This document shows, one piece after another, positions 1-14,700 of a stretch of DNA of 33,319 bases. The DNA is from Intoshia linei (taxonomy: Eukaryota > Orthonectida > Rhopaluridae), in contig LWCA01000293.1 of assembly GCA_001642005.1 (NCBI GenBank), positions 1 to 33,319 on the forward strand, written 5' to 3'. The notes beneath the pieces are model-generated. The model saw only the letters and a program-made list of their open reading frames with translations. It made no database searches and was not told the origin of the DNA. Within the stretch, counting starts at the first letter, position 1. Every line of letters begins with the position of its first letter. The position numbers and the translations under genes were made by a program.

Positions 1-386
1 TTGTCATCATTTTAAATATTTTATGCTGTAAAAATAAACTGCTTTACAGTAAAGATAATATTTGAGTAAAGTTACTCTTTAGTTTATGCTAACATATAGA
101 TGCTGTTTATTAAAAAATTCTTATTGAGTTAGAAATAATCGAGAATTTTGAAATTAAAATAGTAAATATCATATTGTCTTATACATGTATGTATATTGTA
201 CTATGTTATATAAAAATAATCACGTCCCGTGATTTAAGGAAACACAAAAATTACAAAAATGAACATACGTTAACAGTTGATGTTATAGGGCATGCAACAA
301 TCAATATTCACTCTTTGAATATGCATATTATAGAATACATATTAACTAATAGTATCTAATTAATATATCATAACCTATTCATTCAG
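1..386. other. Left edge, no supported feature
   Basis: AT-rich sequence before the first confident microexon. I see no unit with both a good acceptor and a good donor and a length divisible by three. Five-base candidates at 100-104 and 277-281 do not keep the downstream frame open. If the microexon gene starts inside the window its first exon must be here, but no start codon can be tied to the frame; a start left of the window is more likely. Confidence 0.5.
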
Positions 387-2741
387 GAAGTAAATTTTTA
401 GTTACATTAATATAAAATTTATACACATTAATGACAAAAAGTATCCAATTTCTGATTAAAGAATTATAACCAATGAAAATAGACAGTAAATTATTTATTT
501 AATTTGTAGGCCTTGCCTATTGTAAATAAATTTGAATAATTCACAAACGACCTCGGAAAATTAGCATTTACATGTTAATAATATTTTTTAGCTTGTAAGA
601 TATTAGTCATCTTAATTTTTGATGGAGTCATTTCGGTTCATGTTATTTTTTTTATTTATCCATGTTTAGTATGTAATTATTTTCCTTTTATATTTAGTCG
701 AAAATATTTCCTATTAAAATAATTATAAAAAATTTACTATTTTAATTTAGACAGTAACGATTAAAACATCAATTTATTTACCTTTCATTTTTTTTTCATT
801 TTTATTTTAAATAGATGGTATTTCAACATAATAGCTTAATTAATAATGTCTAATACAAAAATTTAATAAAACAATAAAGTCGGTAAATTATTACTTACTC
901 ATCAAAATATTTAAAAATTTAAAATGTGTATAATTTTATCTGTTAAAATTATTTAACAATATTTTATAGTTGGTATAATTATGCATAAATATTTGATGAT
1001 AAAACTACAGGCATTATTTTTTTGTATTTTAATTTGTAATTTTTAATATTTAAGATAGTAAATATTTAAAATACATTTAAATGTATTTATGCAAAATATG
1101 CAAAAAAAAAATAAAATAAAAGAATAATAAATAAGAAATAAAAGAATAAAAGAAAAAAAAATAAAAATATAGTGATAATTATATTTGTTATGGATTAACT
1201 ATAATAAATGATATTGATAAATCGGACAAACAACAGTGTTTTTTATGTTTAAAGCTTTTTTCTAATTCTAATTTAAAGCAATTTTTAGCCATTCTAGATC
1301 ATTTTATTACCATAGTTACATATTAAATTTTTTCGAATTTAAGTTTTTTAATTTTTGCCGATACCAAATCGAATTTTATTGAATTAAGGGGTCCCAATAG
1401 AAAAAGGTTAAGAAACCGTGATCTAAGATGTATCGCTCTAACTATACATGACTCAAATTAATGTCGCTTAACTATGTTTGCCATTTTTATTTATTAATTT
1501 TTTACTCAGCTAGTAATGAATACATATATTCTAAAATTTCATTATCTTGTGTATATTGTATTGTTATATTGCAAAATTTTGATTTAATTTCACATATGAT
1601 GCCATAAATGTAATCCAAAACAGTTTGTAATTTACACTATTTTTATTATTAAAAATATCTGTAACACGATATATGATATAAAAATGATAATAATTGTATA
1701 CATACAGTGTATATTGTAAATGTGTATAAATTTAGATGGTACATATTTTGGCGGTATTATAAATATTTTGAATTATTATGTTACATATAAAAGTTAAGAT
1801 TGAACTTAACCAAAGGGAAATTGTGGTTTATCAAACCCTGAAAATTATACATATTTTAGAATTAATATCTATTGCACTATCTATATCTAATAAACATGGT
1901 TTATGTATGATATTAACAGGAAATATACATTTATAATGAAACACAGATGGTAAATTTAAATATTTAAAACTACTCATATTGAACTTTCATCTACTACATA
2001 GCGAGTAAATCCAATATTCAAATATTTTAAACCTTTTTGCCAAGTTTTAAATTTTTTTAGCTTGAAAATATGTTTTACATATTAATTATATAATGTCATT
2101 TATTATTATTTAGAGAGTATATAATGTTATATAATGAATATATGTAAAATTACTGTGAGATGTATTCATTTATGATAATTTCAATAATTATTAGAAAGTA
2201 AATAATAATAAATACATAATAATATCACTATTAAATAAACTCTATTTATATTTGACAATTGTAGGCAGTATTATATTAATTCATCGTATTTAATTTATTA
2301 TTTATATATTCTGTTAATTTAAAGAGGGTACATACAAATTACATACAATTACTTTTAATATTACATGATATACAAATGTAGTATATATAATTATTAACAT
2401 AAATATTTATCAATACATGTAGACGGTTATTTCATTTATTTTTTATAAATGATATACTGAATAGATTTTAATACTCTATTTAGAAATTAATGAAATTGGT
2501 AATTTAAAAATATTTATTTTTATTTAAATTATTTTAAATTACACTAATATTTACCATTTTATCTATCAATTATCTAATTTTATTCTAGAAAGTAAATAAT
2601 AGTCTTTAAAGTTTAAAATATGAAATGATAAAATATTATTTGAATATAACATTTTTTAAATTTAAATTTTTAAAATTTTATTACATTTTGTCAATAAAAT
2701 TATACATTATATTAATTTGCGTTTAGTACAAGAAAAAAAAT
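387..2741 (+). CDS. Microexon block 1 (21 three- or fifteen-base exons and one uncertain one)
   Basis: Exons by first base: 387 GAA, 483 ACA, 592 CTT, 670 TAT, 751 ACA, 815 ATG, 880 TCG, 970 TTG, 1055 ATA, 1510 CTA, 1624 TTT, 1736 ATG, 1947 ATG, 2002 CGA, 2114 AGA, 2195 AAA, 2265 GCA, 2325 AGG, 2423 ACG, 2484-2498 (15 nt), 2589 AAA, 2727-2741 (15 nt). In the phase-1 frame they read NTLYNVVDTIYDAKKSKDE, then INEIEIQEKK. A 12-nt unit at 510-521 (TGTAG acceptor, GTAAAT donor) would keep the frame, but it would leave a 24-nt intron after 483, well below the 51-nt minimum elsewhere in the array, so it is left out. The intron between 1055 and 1510 (452 nt) contains a hAT-like end near 1390-1430. 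Units at 880, 1055 and 2325 use AAG acceptors and are weaker. Confidence 0.8.
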
Positions 2742-5700
2742 GTAATTTTGATAAAAATAAATAGACAAACGTATAATATAAATGTTTTTTCAAAGTTCTA
2801 AAAAGATATACAAAAAATCTAATCAGTCAATATTACTAGTGTTCAAAACCAGTTTTTTTCATTTCAGAAAAAAACATAGTTTGTAGTATCATAACCGATT
2901 TATTATATACTTATTATCATTCAAATCGTGATTTTAAAGTTAAAGGAAAAAGAATTTTATGTGGCTAAATAATTACTAAATTCATTAAAAAAAATTTATA
3001 TGCAGAGGCATAAGATAAAATTAATATCTGGTTTATTATATTTAAATAATTCAAATTAATTAAAAAATCGCAGTTTCCCGCTTTACACGAAAAAAATAAA
3101 AATTTAATTTATTGTAACATTTATTGTGTTGAGTAATGTGGACTATACTTACAAGTTTATATATTTATCTTAAGAAATGTGCCCTAAGTCAAAAATAGTA
3201 GATAATAATATAATGAGTGAGTATTTAAATTAAATTAAAGATTTGAATACACCTAGAAGAAAAAAATTGTAATAAAAAAACATTTATAGATATATAGAAT
3301 AAAAAACGAATAAAGTGTTTTTATAAGTCAAGCTGAATAGACTATTAACGATAAAGCCGTTGAGTTTTGAATGAGAACTTATATTTTCCAAATTATCAAA
3401 CTTTCTATGTCAAAAAAGGATTAAATTAGACTCGTTAGTGCTTGACGCAATTTTATTTTTACTATAGCTATAGCTATAAATTAGCAACAATTTTCTAGTA
3501 TAGTACCGACGCGATATTCTGAAAAAAATTCGGAAACTTACCACAGTGTTAAATTATTGCTATATTGCAATTACAATTATATTCTTATAAGACACTAGGT
3601 TGACTGATGTGATGACTGACAGCACCTAGCTCTGCCGAGGGCCATTTTCATTATACCAAAAAATTTTGCTATTCACTACTATCAACTTTTTAAAGGAGTG
3701 GTTACCGAATTTATTTCAGGTGGAACCGTCATATCACATTACTTTTGACTTTAAAGTGAATTATTCTATCTTAATTTTTTTTGTTAACACATTTACATAA
3801 AGAATTTTAAAAACAATTGTTATTTCATTTTTTTAATTTATTAGACAGAATGTGTGCATAATATTAAAAATTAAATAAAAACAATCCAATCCTAAAATTT
3901 GTCATAACTAGCATAAATTTCAAAAAAAATAAAATTATAAAAACCTATTTTGTCATTTTCAATGTGATAATATGTATTCAGTAACGATTTAATAAATATT
4001 TAAAAATACAAATTATGTATCAATAATTAACGGAATTAGCACTTTATAAACATATTTCATGTGAATTTTACCAATATTGCAAAGGATTATAATAAATATA
4101 AAAATGATAATAACAAAGTTGTATTACTGTTAGTAATTCGTTGTTGTAGTTTTAATTTAAATTTTATACAAAAATATTTTGAAAATGAGAATTTGAGATT
4201 TAAAAATTGCGTAGCAATGAAAAAAATTCCGAAGGAATAAATTATATAGATTTTCACACATATTACTTAATTGGAAATGTGTAGATCGTCAATACACATT
4301 TTTGTTGAAATTGTAGGATCAATATTTACATTTTCAATTTTTATTTTAATCGAAATATTTTGAAAAATAATGGTAGATAATATATTAAAAATTATTTTTC
4401 ACCGGGAATGCGTAGATTTCTGGGGTTGAACTTTTGTATTTATATCAACTGGAATAAGCTTTATCAGACTAATCTTTATTTTTAATTTTCGGACCCTTAA
4501 TTAATTCACATTTTTTGTTTAATATATAATAATTCCAAAGTAATTAATTAGAGTAATTAAAGTTCAGATAATTAGAATTTAAACACATAAAGGTGGGTTA
4601 AAGTAATTAAGATGTGTCAATACTGATAAATTATTTTAAAATCATTGTAAACTATTATATTTTTCAATATAAAATAATACAATAAATAGATAGTAAATAA
4701 AAAATTTTTCAATATTTTGTTTATAATGATTTTAACTAAAATTTTGTAGTGAGTAATACATAAAGGAGTTTAGTACATTATATATAAAGTGTATGTTTTT
4801 AAATATTTTTGCAATTTTATATTTAACATATTATAGCTGGTATTCTTATGTAATGATACTACTTATATAAATGACATCCTATGAAAGGTATAATTTATCG
4901 AGTTGATAAAGAAATATTTTATTGAGAATGGATATGCAATGGAAATTAATATCCCTTTTGAATTATTTTGGAATGTATTGTCTCATCACTTTCTAATGTT
5001 AAAATATTATTAATAATGTTATTATAGTCAGTAAATATAAGTTTCATAATGTAGTTATTTATCATTATTATTAATTATATATTATTGTTTTACATCTTAA
5101 ATAAATGATCTAAATGAAATGGTCAACCAAAATTTATTGTTACTACATCAGTATTTTTTGCTCTATTCTATATATCTATATTAATCATGATGAAATGAAT
5201 ATTTAATATACATTTTAAAATTTAGCTGGTAAATACTTTATGTATACATAATAATTGTATAAGTTACATATAATATTGAAGAACATTTAAAATACATTCA
5301 ATTAAATTTATTCTGAAATGATTTCATATGTTCATATTCATAGAAAGTAATAAATTCCATTATGAAAAGATTTTATTCTTATATAATCTTCACGTAGAGA
5401 GTAATATATATGCAAAATTACAAAATATCAATATAATTTTTTCGATTAATTTTATATTATGATATAATTAAACATTTACAACATCAAAAATAATGTTAAA
5501 AAACTAAAACACTAAAACACTGTAGCCAGTAAATACATATTATGTATAATAATCATTATTTTCCTTATTCTAGATTATTGTATACATTATAACATGTTAT
5601 TATTTAGAACGTAATTATATAAAACATTTGTATTGCTAATCAGCATATTGTGCAATTTACCAGCAATTAAAAAATCAGTATTTAAATAAAAATTAAATAT

Positions 5701-8700
5701 TCATTAAAAATTAAACATTAAAATTGATTTTTTTAAATTGAGTAAATATTAATGAATTTAATTAGATTGTAATTTAATTATTTCGTATAAATTAAATTCT
5801 AAATTATAATTTGAAGGTTTTCATAAGATGAAAAACCAAGCTGACTAGAATGAGAAATAACTAAAACAGCAATTACATGTAGATCGAAAATGTATGAAAA
5901 AAATTGAAAATTTCAGTCTCGTGAAATTATATTATAGTATTCAAAATGTCTGCATTTTTTCTAATTTTATTTAATTTTAACTCAAATATTCAAATATATT
6001 TTACTTACAATTAACTACTCGTAAAAAGCTTGTGTTATTAAAATTGTAATAAATGCATATGTATTACTACTAATATATTAGTAGTTGTGACATTTTAATT
6101 TTAATTTGTAGTTAACAAATTAAATTCAAATTAATAATACATGTATTTAAAATCATTCAGTAAGTAATATGTTTTATATTTTAACTTTTTAATAATTTTA
6201 TTATTATTTAATTTAATTTAATTATTTTATTAGGGCAAGTTTTTGAAATTTTTTTAAAAAATTATAAACATGGCCCTAGAGTCTAGGGTGTGAATTTTAG
6301 TTGTTTTTTTGGAAATTTTATAGATAGGAACGTATAAATTCGCGTATGACAGTTTTATGGCTACACTGAAAAAACTTTTCAAAATTCCAATATATTCGTT
6401 AAATTCCTCAAGTCCCACCAGTCGGCCTAATCCCACGTTTAGAAAACAATGATCTATTTTTTCAATTTTATTGTGGTGAATATAAATTTTAATAAGATTT
6501 TCATTTTTTTTGCAATATTTTCAATTTTTTTGTAACTTTTTAGTAGCTCTAATAATAACCTAGTTATAATTATGTATTGTACTAATCATTTAGCTTGTAA
6601 ATAATTTATTTTATAATAATAGTAGACATCACAGTTACCTATAATATTATTGTACAATTATAAATCTTATATAGACGTTTCCAGTAAATTTTCCGGCTTC
6701 TAGAGAGTTACCATACTTTGCTGACTAAATTGGGTTTAATGCCAAATTAATTTTTTAATATTGTTTCGTTCCATATATTTATACGTTTTATATATATATT
6801 TACATTATAAACAGTAAGTAAATTACACTTCATGTTTAATATAAAATTAATATTTTAAATATGATTTCATAAACTGAAAATAGGTTGTAAAATATATTTC
6901 AATTTTATTTAAACTAATTAATACGAATCGACGGAAATTAGTACATTGGAATTTATAATATGAAATTTTTATACTTTCTACGAGTTTATAATATCATTTT
7001 ATTTCCAAAATACATTTTGCGCTAGATGCGTGATATATAATGGATGTGACATATGTAGTACTTTAAATACTCAATGTATTAATAGTATATTTTATTTATT
7101 AAAAAATTATAGATTGTAATTTTATACTGTATAATTTATATCGTATTTCTTAATTTAATGTCTCTCGCGCCCTATTTTTGTAATTAAAACATTGCGCAAC
7201 CCGGTTACAAAATCCTGCTGTACAGTAATATTTTGCAGTATAAAATTTTTATGCTATAATTACAATTATATAGTATAATTTTATTTAACCGAATAAACTG
7301 AAAAACCACTTTTTTATTATTTCATAAGAAGTGACTTGAAAAATATCACGCTTCGATATAAAAACTCCTATTTTATAATTTTACGTGCCAAAATCCTTAC
7401 ATAACTTATACTAAATTTTACATATATTTTATACAATGTATACTATACATGTATAATTAGAAAGTTGATTATATTGAATATCTTATATTAGTCGGTAATA
7501 TAAAGTGGTTATTGTATTGTGTACTGAGTCTCAAACATTTATAAATTTAAATTTAAAATAATTTAGATGAATGTAATACAATTAAATTGATTCATTATAT
7601 TTTATATTTATTGGAATAATTTTTTATTTTAGTCGGTAATTTCCAATAAATTTTTAAAAAATTTTTTAATAAAAAAAATGTTAAAAATTAAACTTTACAT
7701 TAAATTAATTTCAATTAGGATGTAATTACGCTACAATATACATATATAAATATATGTACTACTGTCTTTTCTCGATTATAAGCAGACCCCTGAAATACAA
7801 ATTTTCAGTGAAATTTTATACTAAATAAAATTTGAATATAAGCGCAGTTTCTGCTTGTATTCGAAAGAAAGAACTTTAAACAAAAAATAGACAACATATC
7901 AATTTATTTTTAAAAATTAACTTTCTTCATACAATACAATGTCTAATTTGAAGTTTTGCTTTCACCATATACAATATGTTGTTTATGCAATTCGTTGAAA
8001 GTAATCAGAGTTTCAAATTTTTTAGAAGCAACAAAAAATTCATTAAGATAAGGTGATTCGGAAGTGTTTTTAATATTTTCAATGTACTTGTAATGATTCA
8101 ATATTTGAAAGTAAGCTTTAATGATCAAATGTTTAAATTTAAAATACGTTTACAATTAAGTTATGTTGATTGTGATTATTGTTGTTATAGTGATTGTTTA
8201 TAAGGTAATAGCTAGATATTAGATATGATAGTGGTGTATGAACACTACAGTACTCATAATTAATGATATCAAGCGGAACCAAATATTCTTTAAGTCCTTC
8301 ACAGACCTCATTTTTTCATTTATAAGTTTCATCTCAAACAAATAGATTTTGAGAATACCCCAATATGTAATTTAATACAAATTTAACGAGTTTTTAAAAT
8401 ATAAAAGCAAACTTTTAGTGTATTTTTTATATTTTTCAAGGTCTGCTTAAAAGTCTGCTTGTTTTTGATTATAAGCATTTTTCCTTCTACTCTCGAATAT
8501 GAAAAGACTTCTTATAATCGAAAAAAGACAGTAGCTTATGATAAAATCATACCTAATTTTTGTAACTTGTTACAAAATAGGGGGTAAATAATATTGATAT
8601 TAACTAAATGTATTATATTTAATAATTATAATGATTTTATAATAATTTCAGCTTGTAATACATAATAATTAATTTTGTTTACAATTATTTAGCATTTACA

Positions 8701-11700
8701 TTTTACATCAATTAAATTTTTTAGTTGGTAATAATATATCGATTATTAGCCATTTTCAAATTGAATAATAAATAAGTAAACACAACTAATATACTGTCAT
8801 ATAATTTTAGAAAGTATATTTTTTAATTAATCTAGTTTATAAAACATTATTTTCATGTCTGAAATGATTATATAATCATGAACGCTTAGAAAGTAATTAA
8901 TATTATTAAGTAATAAAGTAAATAATTATAATACTAAATATTTGTACATACTAATAATACTAATTAAAATGAATACTATAATAATTATGTGTAAATACAT
9001 GCATGTATTATTATTAGCTAATTTTATGTATCTGAATACTTGTAAAGTCGTTAAAAGATTGATTTATATTAATAGTGTGTAAATATACATTTTTTTAGAT
9101 AAAAACTTTGTATAACATAGTCATAATAAATTTTAATACAAATAAATACAACATAATTATATTCAGATTGTAAGTTTTTTAATATACATGTATTTAATTG
9201 TTTTGTCTTTATATTGAATTTGTTAATGTGTTTTATTTATATGAAAGATTGTAATCATTTAATACGTTTATTAGATTAGTGTATTACTGTGGTTATTAAC
9301 TTTTTTGTGTAAAGCACCGTTGAAGGTTTATAATAAAGAAATAAACTCAAGATAATTTTTAACCTAATATATAAAGTGGAATGTTTGGGTAAGTATTTTT
9401 TTGATTTATTTCGAAATTAAATTAAATAATACATTTTTTATAAAGAATTTTAAGACTGGTATTATCATTAAATCTATCGTTCATGTATTTCAAATGAAAG
9501 TGGAGCCTCCACTATTTATTCCGTTATTCATATTTTAACTATTTGCAAAATAATTTTCAAAATTTAATAAAATTTTGCATGTCTTAATTCCCTGATAACT
9601 AAAATAAAATTTCAAAAAATTTACGAGTTCCAGAATTATAAAACTTATGAGTACCACAAACATAACATTTTATATGCTAAAAGTAAAAATAATTTTTATT
9701 GCAGTAAGTTTGGAAATTTTTTTTTCTAGTTAGTGCATGAATACTACTGTAGTTCACTAAAAAACTGTACACATCATATAATATCGATAATGTTATCAAA
9801 ATCAATAATAAATAGTCAGTAAATCATTAATATATTAATTTTATCATATATCATATATGTATGTCATTGAAATTATAATTGTGTTTATGTACAAATTTTC
9901 ACGTCTATCGAAGAACCAAATACAGTCATGCAGTAGAATTGGTGTATTTAAAAAAATATAAATTAACATAATAACCCCATAATAATCAAAGTATATATCC
10001 TTGAAAGTGAAAAAATTTGAAATTTTTAATATAATTCATGGATAAGTAAATATTATCGATATTACCTGAAAAAATGGGCATGTAAATCAATTTTATGATA
10101 GTTTTTATTATTTTAAATAACAAAAAATAAAAATGTACATTGTACAATAATAGTAAATCACACGTTTATTGTAAAAAAAAAACTGATGGGAGGTATTTAT
10201 TTAGCTAAAACACTAAACCTTACAAATAATACATTTTTAATTAGTTGGTAAATTTAATATAATATATTATATTATTTAAAATACATACTATGCAGTTAAT
10301 GTATTGCAGTCAGTTCATTATATTCTCAAATTTTAAGTAGACTCAAAAATAATTGAATAATTATAGTAAATATACAGTTAATTTAATATTAAGTCATTAT
10401 GAGTGTGTTACGAAATTAATTTTGGTTTTATTCTAAAATAATTAAACACTTTTCATTTTTTATATTGATACTCAAATAATATTGAATTATTAATACTATT
10501 AATTTACAAATTACGATTAATAGTTTCTAATAATTATTAGTAAACCAAATATGTTTTCCTCTGAAATTAATATTGGATAGAAACCACTATATGTCTATGT
10601 ATGTAATATAGAAAATACTAAGATCTGACTGTAAATAAATGGTTCAGTTTGTTTATATTGATTTCCAGATGGTATATTAATTTTGATGAAAACATTACAT
10701 TATATTTTTAATATAAATTTTTGAATAAAATAATATTAACAATAATAATGATATTATAGATCGTAAATTTATATTACACTTTACAGATTATGGATAATAA
10801 ATTATTATAGATCTATCAATAACTATTGCCTATTAGTTTGTAATAAATATTTAAACTTTAAAAGTCAGAATTTTTATTTTGTTAATAAAGTAAATAATGC
10901 CAATTTTCAGTGTGTAATTGAATAGTTATCATATTAATATATTATTATTAGTATTATTATAAAATAATGTTAATAAATTCTAAAAAATATGAAGGTATTA
11001 CCATTTTTATGTGTAGTTGGTATTAAATTTAAAATTAAAAAATATTAGTGATATATATAACAATTGGATACCTTTTTATAAAGTATATTTGGTAAATAAA
11101 GGGATGCAAAGTAACCATAGACTTTGGATATATTGAATAATTATAATTCACATTTTTATTTTACCAAAAAAATAAATTCACGTTGAAAATCTAGCTTAAA
11201 AATCCTACTATTGACTATTATCAATCCTTTAAAGGAGTGGTTCCCAAACTTGTTTCAGGTGGAACCGTCATATCACATTACATTTTACTTTAAAGTGAAT
11301 TATTATATTTTAATTTTGTTTGGTTAACATTTGCGTAAAGAATTTTAAAGACATTGTTATCACATTTTTTTAATTTATTTTTTTTTATATCAACTGGAAT
11401 AAGATTTATCAGAATAATATTTTTGTTTATTTTTCTGACTGTTAATTAGTTCACATTTTTTGATTGAAATTTTTTTGTGGTTTAACAGGATACAACTGTA
11501 CGACCTGTAAATTTTTTAAATTCTACTGCTATTTTCATTAAAAAAAGGGTCATTTGTGGTTTTGGCCCTAAAGATAAATTTTTTTTTAATTAAATTTATA
11601 ATAATATTTATGATTTTAAAATCCGTATCAGAGTATATATTTTTTTAATTTCTCGAACTCGTTTGATTTTCAAAAAAAATAAGAATTTGGCTTTTTGACC

Positions 11701-14700
11701 ATGTAAGATGTGAGTTACGGAGGTTGAAATTTATTTTGCTAACACCAGAAAAAAATTTCATTGAAATTTGGACTTTATAAAATTCTAACACAGGTAGTTA
11801 CTGAAATAAACGATGACATACACAGACAAACAAAGCATATTATATAAGTAATAATTATATTTATGAATGCTATACCTTGTTTCATTGAAACAGTATTTAT
11901 TAAATTGGAATTGTTTTATGATAAAAATTTTTAGTTGGTACAATAAATTTGTTTTTTATATGTAAAATAATAAATATGTTAATATATTAATGTATAAATA
12001 TGTTAGTCAGTAATGATTTAATATTATTATAATAAATATTATTATTAGTGTATATGTATATGTAGGTTACAGGCAAAATTCAAATTATACACGTTTTATT
12101 TGTTAAAGCAAGTATATTAAAACATTAAGCGTTGATAAATATTGGGAATATTATGAAAGATTGATAAAATTACAAAATAATGTAAATGAACCCAGAATAA
12201 AAAATGATTGGAACATTTTGAACTTATTTTTTAATCTATTATTATATTATATTTTATGTTAAATTAATTAATTAGGTCAAATTTTCAAATTTGAATTATT
12301 ATTCACGTTGCTTGTTAAAATTTGAAAATTGCCTGTAACATATATACTTCAGCATCATTGATATTAATAATAAATCATTTATATATATCATAATTTAGAA
12401 GGTAAAATTGATATTTTAATATAACGTAATGTGTTGTTAATTATGTTTACATTCACCAATTTAGCTTGTAATATATTTATGTTTAATTAATGGAAGCATA
12501 TACTTATTAAATATATTAATTTATGCAATATTAAGCAATTAAACAATATTTAAATTTTAAATAGACATTTTTAAATAATATTTATTCAACAATTTACAAC
12601 AATATTAATTACATTAAATTTCGAAAAAATATGTCATTTCTTAGTTTGTAAATTTATGCATTCATTTATAATTTTAATTTATAAATGCATGTAAATAATT
12701 ATTAAAAATATGAAATACACGTATATTTCCTTATAGATTGTAAATTTGAAGATAATAAAAAATTTCATTAATTTTTCCATAATTTAAATTTAAAATTTTA
12801 ACAATATATTGACACTTTATTTAAGATGGTATGTGATTTAGAATAATTTTATTTTTATTTGTGGATTCATTTTTTTAAATAATTGGCTTGATAGGAAGTA
12901 TGTTTTATATTATTTATGAATTATTAATCATAATTTATGATATATCAATTATGAACGTACAATATACTATTAAATTAATTTAATTTATTTTTTCAATAAC
13001 CGAATATACTTTATTAATAACTTAATACAATTGTCAAAAAATACGAATTTCTTATAATTAGATGGTATTACATTGTATTAATTGTATTGAGTAATATAAT
13101 TTTATATTCAAACTATTTTATTTAGATATATATATATATGTATTTATACAATTAATTATTTCAGACAGTAATTTTTATAAAAATGAAAATAAATAATAAT
13201 ATAAATCATACATAACAAAAAATGTGAGATAAAAAAATTTTTATTATTTTATATATATTTATTAGAAAGTAAAAATTTAAACTTCAATTTTCGACTTATC
13301 TTATAAATTAATAATATAATTAATAATATTAATCATGTCATTAATATATTAATACTATCAATCAATATTGATTAAATAAAAATTTTTTTTAAAATATAGT
13401 CAGTAAAAAATACACTAAACTACGTTTTAAATCAGCGGTTCATAAATGCAAGTTCAAGGTCACTAAAAATCATTATTAATAATTATTAATTACATATTCA
13501 CAGAAAAAAATTAAAAATTTTAACATTGAACCAAGAACGTACATATTTTAGTAATTATATTAAGTGGCAGTGAAAAAATTAATGTATAACTATGATTTCA
13601 AATTGCGATAATTATCGATTTGTAATGTAAAAAATTTTGAGAACTCTTGTTTTAAACAATGATTATGATAATGATAGTGTGTATAATGCAAAATTAAATA
13701 GAATGTAAATAATTTCATAAATAATAGTGTACAATTGTATATTATAATTTTGAATAAAAATAAATATTTTTATCGCAATAACTGATATGTAAATCGATGA
13801 TAAACAAATATTACCTTTTATTTAGCTTTTAACATACCAAATGTATATTAACAAAGTATATTCTTACGTGTATATTTAGTGTGTAATTTTAATTCAATTA
13901 ATACATGTGTATCATTGAAATATGTAATACATTTTGAACTCGTAAATATATTTCTTTAATTTACATAATATTATAGCCAGTAAATATTTACAACAGATAA
14001 TACAGTTTCCGGTAAAGTAGGTGGCGCGCCACCCATTTTAACTTTATATAACTACTATTGAATTAGTGAATGGAATGATAATGCGAATATAAATATACAT
14101 AATATTTATTATTTTATGCAATATACAATGTATTGCAATAAATATGTAAAATGTATATTATAAATGTAGTAGGTATTAATATATGATTTAAAATTTAAAA
14201 AATGTAATATATATTTATTTTTTTTTATATTCACGCTAGCATGTATATTTATTTTTACAATTCAGTAGACACTAGAAAAGTGATCACACGCAACGATTAG
14301 TCATTTAGTACAGGAACCAATACCATACTACAGAGTTTTATAAAACTTAAATCTTAAAAATTCTTCTTCTACAAATTCTTCTGGAACAAATTTTAAAATC
14401 ATTAACATTTTCAAACATTTTAACCTCAGAAATTTACACTATCATTGTCAACACCTCAAATTACCCCTTTGTTTGAAAATGAAAATAAATAATCAAAGAA
14501 TTATATATAACATAAATTCTGGGATAATTTTTAAAATCATAAACATTATCATAAATCGCAACCTCAAAAACTAACAGTTTCGCGATTAAAGCCTTAGATA
14601 ACACTTTTTTTAAAAAATGAAAAGTCTAAGAATTTTTTAAAAATTGCAGCTCATAGTTATTTTCAGTAATCATGATAAAAAAATAAAAAATTTAACTATG

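Noticed and set aside
174-359. Short + ORF at the left edge
   Set aside because: No Met-initiated conserved sequence, no family resemblance, and composition like the surrounding intron.
510-521. 12-nt candidate microexon with good splice sites
   Set aside because: Keeps the frame but would leave a 24-nt intron after the 483 exon, half the minimum seen elsewhere in the array.
2765-2770. 6-nt candidate microexon (ACAAAC, donor GTATAA)
   Set aside because: Only 23 nt after the preceding exon.
3257-3268. 12-nt candidate microexon with donor GTAATA
   Set aside because: Joined after 2741 it creates TAA at the junction.
5574-5579. 6-nt candidate microexon with strong acceptor
   Set aside because: Joined to the 5608 exon it creates TAA in the otherwise open frame.
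6254-6436. Minus-strand ORF of 60 codons
   Set aside because: Lies in a microexon-gene intron, shows no recognisable motif, and chance length is plausible.
7943-8128. Minus-strand ORF of 61 codons
   Set aside because: Inside the inverted-repeat transposon; no recognisable domain.
9275-9280. 6-nt candidate microexon (ATTAGT, donor GTATTA)
   Set aside because: Contains TAG in the working frame and lies only 25 nt after the 9248 exon.
11489-11506. 18-nt candidate exon with ACAG acceptor and GTAAAT donor
   Set aside because: Frame-compatible, but in an interval made mostly of dispersed repeats; left undecided rather than annotated.
13678-13680. 3-nt candidate microexon TGT
   Set aside because: Leaves a 21-nt intron before 13702 and makes a TAA junction.
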